Assembly: GCA_012861695.1 (NCBI GenBank)
Contig: JAAOOA010000026.1
Location: 22,252,001 to 22,316,000, forward strand
Direction of reading: 5' to 3'
DNA length: 64,000 nt
Origin: Trematomus loennbergii
Taxonomy: Eukaryota; Chordata; Actinopteri; Perciformes; Nototheniidae
A program made the position numbers and the translations under genes. Positions 35,480 through 48,424 of the stretch are shown piece after piece (the stretch's first letter is position 1; the number at the start of each line of letters is the position of its first letter). The notes under the pieces are model-generated. The model did not search any database. It saw nothing but the letters and a program-made list of their open reading frames with translations, and had not been told where the DNA came from.

Positions 35480-35541
<62 letters not shown>
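35390..35541 (+). repeat. (CA)n microsatellite in the spp1 upstream region
   Basis: About 150 bp of CA with two short interruptions. It lies about 125 bp upstream of the spp1 TATA box, next to the RUNX-like sites. A second (CA)n occurs at 35644-35688. Confidence 0.97.
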
Positions 35542-35543
<2 letters not shown>

Positions 35544-35640
35544 GCAAATACATGGATAAAGACATGCAGACATTTACAACCCAGACACAGACATGCGAAT
35601 ATTTTTTGCCTCTTTCCTTTAGACACACACTCACACATAC

Positions 35641-35643
<3 letters not shown>

Positions 35644-35678
<35 letters not shown>

Positions 35679-35688
35679 GACACACACA
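35644..35688 (+). repeat. (CA)n microsatellite
   Basis: A short CA array ending in CAGACAGACA variants, about 100 bp from the larger array upstream of spp1. Confidence 0.93.
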
Positions 35689-35699
35689 TTCTCATTGTG

Positions 35700-38600
35700 C
35701 ATGAAGTTAATTTAAGGACATGTAGTGACAGGCTCTGGGAAAAAACAGCAGCATATAGTGTCTGCTGGTATGATAGTGATTCAGCTTCCTCACAGACAGA
35801 CGGAAATCATCTGACTGAGGTCTTTCTGGATAATTGAGAAGTTGTCTGTGAAACCAGACTAATTTGACTTTGTATGTGTAGCAGTCCATGTTTCATTTCA
35901 AAGTATGAAAGTAGATGTTTGTGTCATCACCCTGGAGAACCTTTACTTTCTAATAATTGAAGGCTACACATCTTTCTTTTTCTTCAGAAATGTCCCTTTC
36001 TCCACACCTTGTTTCAACATATCGGGGTAACTGCCTTTATTTTGTATTTCTTATGTCTTTTTTTTAAGAAGATTTGTTAGGGCCATTTAAACAAGAAATA
36101 AGGAACCCGGGGCCCAAGGTTACATTTTGAGAAAAACTGAATGAGATTTATTGATATTTTAGTGTCACAAATATAAAAGAATACAACAAAAAAAATAGTT
36201 TTTCATCAAGAAGTCACATCAGTTCACCTTTCAAGGCTGGATAAACCTCATCTCATCACACAAGGCCAACACTTGCTGTGTATCGTGCCTGCAGTGGATA
36301 GATAATAATAAGATAATACTTTGCAATCGTATTAGCAACAAGGTTTACTACGTTATCATATGGCACCTGCACTTTGAAGAAACATTGCGGTGTATAGGGC
36401 ATATTCAGATAAATACTAAATACTGATTTGCTTGTTATTCACTTCAAGCCCAAATGATGGCTCAAAAAAGCTTGATATACTGTACTGCGTTTTAAAATGG
36501 AAAATCTTGAATGTTTAAACCAAGGGTTAGATGTCTGTTTGTCAGGGTGTAACAGTCGATGCAGCTGATCACGGGACGGATACAAGCACCATTTATTTTC
36601 TTATGGAAACATCCTTAGCAGAGGTCTGCACCCTTTTGGTTCTTGGTTCTGATCCTTCACTTTGTTTACTGCAACATTACCCTAAAAGACTCCAGAGTTG
36701 TAGCGTTGCTTTCATTTACTGTTTACAGTTTGTGATCACTCTGTGCAATATTTACTTACAACCCACTGTCACATCCTATTTCTCTATTTTTACAACCCAA
36801 ACTACCTCAAATGATTGTAAATCTGTAGAGCATACCCTCTTAGAGCCTCAATATGGAAAAGGAAGGATCCCTTTTCCAGGGTGGACCAATAAGCAACAGC
36901 AGAAATGACCAAAATCACACACAATAAAATACAAGTTGGTTATATGAGGTATTTACATTTCAAACATATATGAAAAGTATGTATCAGGAAGAGCATTGTG
37001 CAATTTCCAGGAAGAAAGGAGCAGTGTATTATTCTGACAAAGATGATTTGATTTATGTGATAAAGTAGGGTAGACCAATTGAGGTTCAATCTGCTAGACT
37101 TGGCTATACACACATGTTGTCCCTAAAAAACTGTTTTGTTTAACATCCTGCCGACTTTGAGAGGCGGGTTTTTAAGAATGAAAACGAGGTTAAGTGGGTT
37201 TCATCCAGACAGACGAGCATTCTCTGAATTCTCGTGGAATGTGTATTTTACGCTCGCAGCGGTGTTTAGACTCAATCATTAAACTTGAATTGCTCGTAAA
37301 GTGTCTGAGTCTGTCAGATGATATACACCATATAGCACACACACACACCTCACATGCAGATGCAGAGTTGTTTACATCTGAGTTCACTACTACACTAAAC
37401 TAGACACATAAACACATTTCTACACATCAGGATTTATGATCTTCGAACAGACGAATAGATGAACATAAAAACCTAGACATTTCAGAAACATGATGCTCTG
37501 TTTCTTCCCCACACAAATATATTTATTATGTTCACACGTAATATCATTTTGCGTAAGCTTTGCTCCAAAGGGACTCTTCAATTCAGAGAAACACTGATAA
37601 GTACTGCTGTTTTATTAAAAAATATATTAACTTAAAACTCATGTAACCCTATGTTATCCAGGACTGTGTTGTACCTTTGCCTTTCACGTCTAGCAAATTG
37701 CTGATGGAATTCCAATTTGATTAATTTAAAGGTCCCATGTCATGGCCATTTCTACTGATCATAATTCCATTGTTGAGGTCTACTAGAATAGATTTACATT
37801 GTTCAATGTTCCAAACTCACATTGGTTTCTCATACAGCATCTCTGTATAGTATGTGTATTCACTCTCTGTCCTAACCCCCCCCCCCTCCCCCCCTATGAG
37901 CCCACTGTGCTCTGATGTGTGTTTATGTGTTACAATAGCATTTGTTAGCAACCAGAAAATGACACCAGCAATAAATAAATAAATCGGTGAATCAGAGAAT
38001 TATCAACAATTTTGCAACTTCCAAAGAACGTATTTTAGCCTCTATTTGCCAACAGTTACAGTTTAACAGCAAATTCAAAAGGTCAGGTCATTGGATGGCT
38101 ATTGGGGCACATTGATGACATCACCACTCGTCTCCTCACGTCCCGATCTTCCACCAGTCTCATGTACTCCACCACCGCTTTCCCCGTACACTTCTTTATG
38201 TCCGTCAGCAATTCTCCCCATGGCCTTTCTACACTTCTTCCTTCCTCAACTGTACCGTTCATTTGCTAGCTACCCGTACTTAACCAGTAATAGTTATGTG
38301 TCCGAACCACTGTAGCTTTCTAGCCTTTCTGTCAGCGGTTTGGAGAAACCCTTCCAGTGCCTGTATCTCCTGTCTCACAGAGCAGATTTACCATTGGTTT
38401 TATTTCAGAGTCTACTTAACATTAATCTTGGAATAAAGTAATATATTATTTTTAACCTTCTACGACATCTTCAGCAGACTTTGATCAGAAATGTCATAAA
38501 ACAAACAATATCCAGCGGAACCTGATTGACAATGCATTTTCGGGATCAGAATTTTTAGGCTTCGCAAAGAGGTCACAAATTGCGAGAGACGACCAACAAG

Positions 38601-41183
38601 CAAGACATGGTCCCATAGAAAGTTGAAACAAATTGTCACAACAAGGCGTCTCTTCAATACCTGCTTTGGAATATTTCGAATGAACCATCAACGGTAATCC
38701 AAAATAGACGCAAATTCAAAGTTTGTAAGACTCAATACAGGCTCAGAATATCCACACAAACACATTCACATCATGCATAAAAAGCCATTTATTAGTCACT
38801 GACTTTTTAATGCAAACAGACACACTCAACGCTGTTACTCACTGGGTTAAAACGCAAACTGACAGTCTGATTACAGTAACACAGTGTGTCTGCAATCTGA
38901 CAGCTTGATGAGTTCTGAGGCCTCAGTCACAAACGTACAATTACTCAACCGCTCAAATCAAAGCTTTCTTCTTCTACTTCTGCCGACACACAGAGGTATG
39001 TCGCACATGAAACACAGCAGGAGCGTCTTGCTTGGTCTTGTTTTGATCAACGGAAAATAGTCACTGTCTGATAATTGATTATTGATTGTAAAAGTAATTT
39101 TATTTAAAGGGTGTCTCTGTTGATGAGAATTTGTCCTCCCCTTCTGACCTGAGAACTGACTTTTTGGTTAGGGTTAGGGTTAGGGTTATCAGTGGGCTAC
39201 TGACAATGCATTTAAAGTGATTTGAAACGTGACAGTTTCTGATGGGGAAATACACTTTAAAGTAGTTACAGTATAAGAAGAAACTTGTGAAAACTAAAAC
39301 CTAAAGAAGAAGAAAATGTCAACTAAGAAAAAACCGTTCTAGCAACGATGAAAATAAAATGAAGGGTCAGTAAAAACATCAAAGGTAATGAGTGGACTGG
39401 TCTGGGACACTGAGTCTGCTCTAAGGCCTCCTACACTTTCCAAAGTTGGGAACAAAAAACAAATGTGTTGTGAACTATTTTAATTTGGAAAAACCCAAAA
39501 GTAGCATTTCATAGTTCAATAAAATCGTCCAAAAGCAGGACTAAAGTGCAACTAAAAACAGATCAAATGGACTAAAATGTCTCTCTCTGCTCCATTTGTT
39601 GGTGTGTATGTGCACGTGTCACGTATTCTCAGAGTCACGCGCAGTCATCCATTTTGTTTTTTTTCTCTGTCAGTTTGTATATTTTGTCTATATTTTCTCA
39701 TATTATGGCCTTCCCTTCATACTGTATGCGTTCTTATTTAAATACATTATTTACACTAACATGTTTACTACTAACTCATCGCTGATACTTTACCAAACAA
39801 TTGAATTGCGCTTTTTTTAAATGTTGGCTTATTTCAACATGGACTTGTAAGAGGTCAAAAAGTCTTAAAGGGGCCCTTTTATGCTTTTGTGGTTTCCCCT
39901 TTCCTGTAGAGTGTTATTTAGGTTTTTGTGCATGTAAATGGTCTGCAATGGCTAAATTCCCCAAGTCCCTCTCACTCTGCATGAAACCCCACGATTGGAT
40001 TTTGTCTACATCACAGTGACTCTCACCGTTCTCATAGTGTTGTTTCCAGAAAACAAAAATCGAACTTAAAATCACCTGCACAGCAACAACTGACAGACAA
40101 AAATAGGGACTAACTGGTGAGAATATTGGAGCTTTAAACAGCTTAAGAGAAAGATATTTCCCTACATGCTCACACATGTGCATTGTAAAGCTGATGTCAT
40201 TAGTCATGTTGTACTTGTAGCTTCTTGTTAAATGCATGAGAGGGGCCTCAAACTCTGTGGTCGCCTCAGTGTGGAAATATTTCCTCAGGATATATGTGTG
40301 TTCAAACTAATGCTGCATTAATCCTTAATAGAACATTAGTCCATCAAGTTCTGTTACCGTAAAAAATATATATGAGTGTTAATGGATGCTGGGAGAGATC
40401 TGATGTGGTCAGGTTGAACAACACACAAATACATGTACACACACACACACACACACAAATACGTGTTGTGTGCAATGCATGCAAACACACACAATGCTTG
40501 AACACACACGTACCCTTTCCAGGCTATATATGTGGTGGAACACTTTCGGGCAGACAGTGGAACAAGACATTAATGAGAAGAGTGTGAAACCTGCTTTGAT
40601 AAGGACTTTCCCAGACAAAGAAGCACAGAACTAGTAGAAGCAGAAGTAACGGGCATTTTAGTTTCCATGAAAAAATCAAGCTCTCCAAATCTTTCCAGTT
40701 ACATAACAAGTGATTTAAATCTAATTGGTTTCTGTTTTAGTGACAGAGCTTAGACAGTGGTGAAACTGGCCACAGTTTGGATCTTTTTGCCAGAATTCTG
40801 CATCTTTCATAAACAGTCAGGATCAGCTGTGGTTGTTGAGACAGGAAATAAATACATTGTGAAACAGACAAGGCTGCGGCTTTATTTGGCCGGGTTTGCC
40901 TATCCACCGTGTATAACAGCCAACTGTTGGACCTCTGCAAGAAAGCAAATTAAAGTTATTGTGGTGGAAAGTTTTCATGGACAAAATTGCCTCTTTAAGA
41001 AAGAAAAATGACCAAATGTTGCAACCCAAGAAACAATTCATCTGGGATGTGTTGCTGATTTAAAGCTTCAAATGTCCAAATGTAAGACCAATAGTAGGAA
41101 GACAGGGACAAAAAGCTTATAGTAAAACGTGTTATTGAAAAACAGAAAAATAAAATTGTGAGTTTTTATCACTTCCTGATGTG

Positions 41184-41186
<3 letters not shown>
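35700..41186. other. Gene-free stretch upstream of spp1
   Basis: AT-rich non-coding DNA. Repeat debris: TTAAAGGTCCCATGTC opening at about 37728, a C-rich run at 37876-37897, a TTAGGG triplet at 39168-39188 and a TTAAAGGGGCCC opening at about 39868. The 125-codon frame at 36531-36908 has no domain, signal peptide or splice support. Confidence 0.55.
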
Positions 41187-41240
<54 letters not shown>

Positions 41241-41262
41241 ACACACACACAACACACACACA

Positions 41263-41347
<85 letters not shown>

Positions 41348-41366
41348 ACACACACACACCACACAC

Positions 41367-41417
<51 letters not shown>

Positions 41418-41443
41418 CACCAACACCACACACACACACACAC
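41187..41443 (+). repeat. Compound (CA)n microsatellite
   Basis: About 257 bp of CA with repeated CACC and CAACAC interruptions, the longest such array here. Confidence 0.97.
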
Positions 41444-42768
41444 CTCTGTCCTATTCTTAGCTTCCACCTCCAGGTTCCACCATGACTGGGTGGCCGGTGA
41501 CTTCCTGTTTCTGCTTTGGCCACGTTGTCTTACTTCCTGGAACCAGCAGCAAGTTTCCATGGAATGACATGGTTTTTATTGAGTGCGTGTGTTCATGTGT
41601 TACTTATGTACATATATGCACCATATAAATATATTTTAAGCAACACCATGGTGTCACAAGGTTATTTGAACACCATGCATCTAAATGTTTTCTAGGTTGG
41701 TCCGGAAAATAATTTGCAACTTTGCTCGTTTAACCTGATATTATCAACAGAAAAGTCTGCTTTTTTCTTTATTTCTAAATATTTGTGGTAACTAAACTTA
41801 TGATGTCACATGTTCCTATTACAGAAAACATAAATAAATACGTAAGAATGTGACTACAACTTCCTATGGCCACGAAACACTGCTGCTCATCACGTTGAAT
41901 TTTAAGACTAGGAGGGAGAGATGGAGTAGACAGATGTCTCTTCTTTGATTGCACCAACTATAGTAACACTAAAAATGTAACTCTCAGTTCAAGAGAAACG
42001 TACTAATTATCTGATTAAAACTAATGGGAACAACCTCAAACACCAACATTATGGGTTGAAGGGAATTGAGGTGGACATCTAAGCGCCCGTTTCCACATAG
42101 CGCCAGCATCTCTTTTCAATTGATTCCAGTGATAACCGAGCACGTGCAGCCGCCTCGAGAAAAAGACGCTGCAGCTAGCATCATATTACTCTTTCAGAAA
42201 AGCACTGGTGACGTCACTTTAGAAATGAAGGAGAAGCATTTCTTGGGCCATGTTTGTCAGATGGAAACTATTATATCAACAGCCAGCAACTTCTGCCGTA
42301 AAAAGGCGACGTTGGAAACAGGCCCAAGTAGCCACAAATTAAATTAATAATGGAATCTTCCCTGGAAATCTGCGTAAAACAAGGCTTAAGTAGACTGATG
42401 CTAATATTCAGAAGTGTACTCTTCCAACATATTTCAGAAAGTTGGACCTGAATTAGTTTTGACTCACCTATTAACAAAATAAATGAAAATAGACAAAAAA
42501 TGGCATTGTGACGGTTAAATTAGTGCATCATGTGACCTTTGATTACAAGCTTTTGATCAGTTGTGCATGTGCACTGGGAACAGACTAAACACAGTAATAA
42601 AGTCAACATTGGTTTATGCCAAGAAAATAAACGTTAGTGGTAAAAGCTTCGCCTAAATGGCAGTGGTTGTGGAGATGCTGGTTTGCTGTATTGTCCTTCA
42701 GTTTGTCAGCAGTGGTGCAGGCTGATTGTCATGTGGGTGAACATGACTGGTGTTTTACTGGTTTGGGG
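41444..42768. other. Gene-free stretch between microsatellites
   Basis: No gene seen. The 93-codon frame at 42066-42347 lies between CGCCCGTTTCCAC (about 42084) and GTTGGAAACAGGCCC (about 42311), which look like imperfect inverted ends of a short DNA element. Confidence 0.4.
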
Positions 42769-42783
42769 TGTGTGTGTGGTGTG

Positions 42784-42814
<31 letters not shown>

Positions 42815-42888
42815 TGGTGTGGTGTGTGTGCGTGCGTGCGTGCGTGCGTGCGTGCCTGCGTGCGTGCGTGCGTGCGTGCGTGCGTGTG
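42769..42888 (+). repeat. Compound (GT)n-(GCGT)n microsatellite
   Basis: A GT array with GTGGTG interruptions changes at about 42829 into a (GCGT)n tetranucleotide array with one GCCT variant. Confidence 0.96.
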
Positions 42889-43926
42889 AAAAAGAGGAAG
42901 GTTTTTCTGTGTTATGTGTTTTGATGATAGCTGGAGGGTTACCTTGATTCCAATACAATACAGACATGTAAACGTTTCAAGTTCATGTCCCACTTGATAC
43001 CATTAGTCAACATTGAGTAGCGTACATAAGTTATGTTATATAATCAACATATGTTACATATTTGACTATATATATCAACATACTGTACCTATTTTAACCA
43101 AAACCAAAAACCATTCCTCAACCAAATTGAGATACAGCCGAGCTTTTTACAGACACGCATATAGCAACCAAATACGCAAGGTTCACGCAATATAATGTGA
43201 TTTAAAAATGTGGAGAGCCAACTAATTACATAACTTCACAATTCTCCTGCAAGAGATCAGGCTCAGTTTACTCAGCTCCCAGTTAAGATACATATTTTAA
43301 GTTATTTTCAGTTTTTGTTTGGGTTTCCATAGATTAACATGTAGATCTAGTTTCAGTTTCAGCTACTGTAACTACTGTAATAACCTCATCTTTCTGTCCT
43401 AGAGTGTAGTTCTTCCTCTCTTTTAGATCCACTCTGACATTACAGCTGGTCATCTGTGACTGATTACAGACGCTCTTTTTTCTGCAGCAGTCTGGCACTG
43501 ACACCAGGCAACTGAGTTTCCTGCCAAACCCAAATTTACAGTCTGTATATAGACCGGTACCGCTGTGTGCATGCTGCGATAACACTTTGCTACTGGCTCT
43601 GAGTAAGAGTTGTACAACAGAGCTTCTGGGGTTTTACAACTTTGTAAGGCAGGAATTCATTTAACAGTAGTAGAGAGGGTTATCTGATGTCCAAGATTCA
43701 AAACAAGTAAAGTGTAACAGCACTAGAGAACGTAAGTGCAGAACAGAGGCTGGATGTAACCTGGAAATACCTGCAAACTCAAGAACAACAGGGATTAAGA
43801 TCAGAATCAGAGGCAGAATAGTTTATCACCAGCTGGAAATGGAATTAATGCAGAATATAGGGTGTAGGTGATGTGGAGAAGTTAGGAGTTTTAGAGCAGA
43901 GGATATTGACACTTCTCTTCATTCCA

Positions 43927-44082
43927 AAAACTACTCTCAGTTGTTAACTGAGGATTAAGACCATGTGTGTTATTTTGGCTGTTGGCTGATAGACTTAAGT
44001 CACACCCATTAGCAAGCAGCATGACACTTTGTAATGCATATTGGTCATTTTCAGGGTTTGTTGCTCACTCATTAGCTAGCGC
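43927..44082 (+). repeat. Direct repeat copy A (156 bp)
   Basis: Starts AAAACTACTCTCAGTTGTTA and ends ATTAGCTAGCGC. A near-identical copy lies at 46083-46236. It is immediately followed by the CAGT/CAGA/CA microsatellite. Confidence 0.88.
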
Positions 44083-44125
44083 GTCAGTCAGTCAGTCAGT
44101 CAGTCAGTCAGTCAGTCAGTCAGTC

Positions 44126-44190
<65 letters not shown>

Positions 44191-44204
44191 CAGACACAGA
44201 CACA

Positions 44205-44284
<80 letters not shown>
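44083..44284 (+). repeat. Three-part microsatellite (CAGT)n-(CAGA)n-(CA)n
   Basis: (GTCA)n runs to about 44125, then (GACA)n to about 44190, a short CAGACA transition, then pure (CA)n. Each block differs from the next by one base change in the unit, suggesting stepwise replacement and expansion. Confidence 0.97.
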
Positions 44285-44285
<1 letters not shown>

Positions 44286-46082
44286 CTTTTAGTTGTAGTT
44301 GCAAGTGATCTGGAGAACAATGCAAACGCTAAATTAGGAGGACCTCAGATCACAGAGAAATGTTGCTACACATCCATTTGGTTTGATTTGTCCCTATAAT
44401 CACTGTAGCACGTGGATCCTTTAGTAGTGAATCTTTAGCAATTGACCTTCAATTGCTAGACTAAAATAAAGCGTTTGGTACATCTGCATTTATGTTGTGA
44501 AAAACATCATGGTTTCCTATAATGACTGTTTATTAAGATGATATATAAGGTAATATTTCACAAGGACAATTTAGTTGGAGCTCAGATTGCACCCTCAGAT
44601 TTTAGGGGAGAGTTAAAATGAGGTTCTTTGGTTAATGTAAATGTTCAGCAAATATCTAATAATTAGACACATGGAAGACATGCACGAAGCTCAAGAGCTT
44701 TCATTTAACCGAAGATAGTACATTTTATTTTATTTGAATGAATCAAATCCTGTTTTAAATCTTTCAAAACTCATATTCTCTCTTATAACTAATTGTCTTT
44801 ATTCCATAATCTTTCCCTGTTTTTTCATGAGCTTTACAACCTACATTTTCTGCAATTTACTTACAATTTAAAAGTTCTGTTCTGACTTTTGATATCCTTT
44901 CTTAACAGTCACAAGTACTGGTGCTGTTAGTACAGAGCTTCAGCTAAATGGAGCATATTATGTCTCCATCCCTGGTAGCTTTTGGCTTTAACAAAGCTGA
45001 CGCAATCAGGACTTTAAATTCAACGTATATATTTTCAGGTTTTTTACACTAGGGTCTGCGTCAGAGAGGTGCAGCAGAGCAGCATCAGAATTACAGGTCT
45101 GCAATATACGTCGAGCTTCCTGTCTGTGTCAGGAACTCAGGCAGGGTGGTTCCTAACAACCTTCCACAGACATTCCTCTTCTAATTATGCCTGAGGAGAA
45201 AGAGTGTGTGTGTAAGTGTGTGTTTGATTGCCGGGGGACTAAAACATTAAAAAGTCTGCCTCATTTAAAGCTCTATATTTCACTTGACGACTGAAGCATT
45301 ACACTCTTGTGTCACCGTGAAAATCTGTGCACAGAGCTGTGTTTGGTTTGGCCGACTTCTCAGACAAGATGTGAGGTCTTCTGTTGATTCTGTAGTCTGA
45401 AGATGTCATTCATGTACTCTGGATATAGTGAGGGTGGAGCTGGATTAAGGTTCAATTCAATTGTCCACTGACAAAACGAACACTGACCTCTTCTTGACCC
45501 AATGTTTTTTCTTTTGGAAAATGGAAATGTCATTTAGTTTTCAATTAAATAATAATGTAAAAGATTATTCTTAGCTTACTGTACATGCTTTCAGAATTAG
45601 CTCCTTTTAGCCTCGGATTGGACAAAACCAACACCAAAAGAAATATCTATTTTGACTTTTACTATTATTCAATAACCCCAAAAGTCCCAAAAAGGCCCAT
45701 TGACTCTTGGGCTTTTTAAAAAAAAAAAAAACTATTATTTTTCCCAGCGGTAATTGTTCCTAAAACTACAGAATTATGTTTAAGACTGGTGGAAAAGACA
45801 AATGCTGATTGGCTTACCATAATAAACTAACCCTAACCAATATCAATCCTCATTCCAAGAATCACAGTCAACAAGTACCTGCCAATTCTCTGTGGGAGCC
45901 ACAAAGTTAGCACTATACAGTCAATTCATTTTAGTTAAACTATTTTTCTTTTAAATACATTTGGCCTGGCATTATATTCTCAAATGTCATAATTATTCTT
46001 GCTTCCAGCACCACCTAACCCCAGCACTAATATGGGGTAGTTTTTTTTATCACAAACACTAACACTTGTTCTCTTAGTTCAT
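44285..46082. other. Gene-free stretch between the direct repeat copies
   Basis: No long open frame, splice-bounded exon or complete element seen. A poly(A) run sits near 45719-45731. Confidence 0.5.
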
Positions 46083-46236
46083 AAAACTACTCTCAGTTGT
46101 TAACTGAGGATTAAGACCATGTGTGTTATTTTGGCTGTTGGCTGATAGACTTATGTCACCCATTAGCAAGCAGCATGACACTTTTTAATGTATATTGGTC
46201 ATTTTCAGGGTTTGTTTCTCACTCATTAGCGAGCGC
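46083..46236 (+). repeat. Direct repeat copy B (154 bp)
   Basis: Matches 43927-44082 with a few substitutions and short indels. It ends GAGCGC followed by CACAGTCATTC, where copy A instead continues into the expanded CAGT array. Confidence 0.88.
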
Positions 46237-48424
46237 CACAGTCATTCTCTTTTAGACGTTTAGGTTACGCCTGACAGTTCTGGTTTAATTGGCTGCCGGA
46301 TTGCAGGGTTAGATCAAAATGGGATGATGCCCAGCAGCTAATCCTGGATATTCAATCAGAGGTGCCGTCAAAACAAACGTATTAAACCAGATTACACTGA
46401 GGGTAAAAGCAATGATATCACTGGGTGGTTAGAGTGTGAATGCTATCTGATAACTGTGTACAGCTTTAAGATGTTAATGCAGGAGCAGAGCAAGGGCTTT
46501 ATTTAACAAGAAGATAATGTAGAATAAATGTCAGGAACACATTTATAGTACAGAATTTATATTAAACATCCCCATAATGATTACTACCATTTCTAAATCT
46601 TTCATGTCCGTTGATTGAGGTGTTAATTCAACGTATTGCTATATTTTGAGGCGATGATTCATCCTTGTGTTTTTGGCCTGTGCTTTAATGTAAGGTATTC
46701 CTAGTATTGGCAGTTGTTAACGGAAAACCCGAAACACAAAGTCAAGAACTCTCAAACACATTCAATAAATACAATCCAGTACAGACAGAGTTTGTTTTGG
46801 TTTTATGTACAATATATTGTGACATGTGTTGGTACTGTTATCTTGATTTGGCTTTCATTCTGATTATGTACAGCGGGAGTAGAGACCGCAATTGAAGATA
46901 GAAGCAGAAGGAGTGCACCTCATAATTGGTCTGTTTTTCAATATGTTGTAAGAACCAGGAAAAGCAGATTTGGAAAGAAAATATGTTTACAGAAGAAGAA
47001 TCCTGTCAAAATATGACCTCTGCCAAATCCCATATTTAATGTAGGATGTTTGTCCAAGTGCCGGCTGACCAACAATACGGATGTGGATAATGTTTTGGAA
47101 AGAAAACGTATGTGCAAGATTGTTAGAAGCTTTACTGCGATGCTCAGAGGAAAGTAGGACAATGTTAGCCCATATTGGCAGTGTAGTGATTCAATAAGTC
47201 GCCAAGTCACACTAATGAAAGAGCATTAAAAGGTGACTATTAATCAGAGGAGGTAACAAGAACTGTAAAAAGTGATTGGTAGATTATCTGATGTTACAAC
47301 CAAAGAGTTGCTGAGTGGGTGACTATTTTTGTTCTGTGCCCATTAGGACAAATGACTTCAATTTGGGAGATTATCCAACACTAATTTTAAATCTGAGTTG
47401 CTGTTGTTTTAAAAGGTCATGGTGAGAACAGAAAAGGACAGACGTACTAATGGTGCCTTCTAATATTACATGTTACAGTGGGTGGTTACTCCAGCGCCGC
47501 CCAGTCATGTTTTTGTTCTATATTTTGACTTTAGCTAATGGCTACATTGAAGTGGACTAACCCTCTCATCATATAATATATACAGATGGTTTTAAAAAAT
47601 GTTGTTTCCCTTCATATCTTATATTTAGTTCACATTTCTGTTTGACTTATTAAAAATGCATTCCTATCAGCCATTAGGAGTGTTTTTGTTTAGACCTAAT
47701 TAGCACACATTAGCTAAAACTAAGTAAACTATGTTGAACCTGCCTAGAATAAGCATGGTGGCCTTTTTGCAAAACACTACTTTAGCTTACGAAGCTTCAG
47801 AAACGGCTGTAAACTCATAGTCTATTTGACCATTCGAAATCTTTGTCTGGTCAATCAAATGAGTTTCGGACAATCTGATTGCAATATTGCTTGTACACCT
47901 GCACATGTATCTGTTCATTATGTAGAGAGATATCTAGAGAGAGATTACATGATGGTGTTGGTCTTGGTGCATTTCTTCTAATCACTAAGATTGACAAAGG
48001 CTTTAGTTTCAAAAACCTCAACTTAAACCTGCATCTACTATTCATTCCAGTAATTTATTTGTCTAAAGGGTGGTGTATGTTTTTCTCCACTGTGTGTATG
48101 AGAGCATGCTTGAATTTTTCGGGTGGAAAACACAGGTTTGGTTGGCTCTTACTGCTCAGTACGGACTTGGCTGCAATGGGGCCAGAAGCACATTGACTGG
48201 TTGTACTGCCAAGAAAACTTCTTCTGAATGACAGTCAGCTCCGTCACCGGGTCAGTGTTGTTCTGGTCATGTTGGCTGCGGTCTTGTTTGGCTTCTTGTC
48301 AGTGTTTTGTGGTATTATGCTCACCAATATTATTAAACGAGCAGCATGGAAGAACAAGCTATAAAGTTAAGCTCTGACGTTATCACTATAAAACGGCAAA
48401 AATATTGGTGCTCCTAAACCCAAC
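46237..48424. other. Gene-free stretch before the L2 fragment
   Basis: AT-rich, with scattered short frames that show no domain, signal peptide or splice context. Nothing supportable. Confidence 0.5.

Noticed and set aside
36531..36908. 125-codon plus-strand frame
   Set aside because: No signal peptide, domain or splice signals, and composition is like surrounding AT-rich DNA. I could not exclude a decayed element.
42084..42330. Possible MITE with GTTTCCA-type inverted ends
   Set aside because: The inverted ends are short and imperfect and no target duplication was found.
43927..46236. Direct repeats as LTRs of a 2.3-kb retroelement
   Set aside because: Copies lack TG...CA ends, no primer-binding or coding content lies between, and no target duplication is seen.
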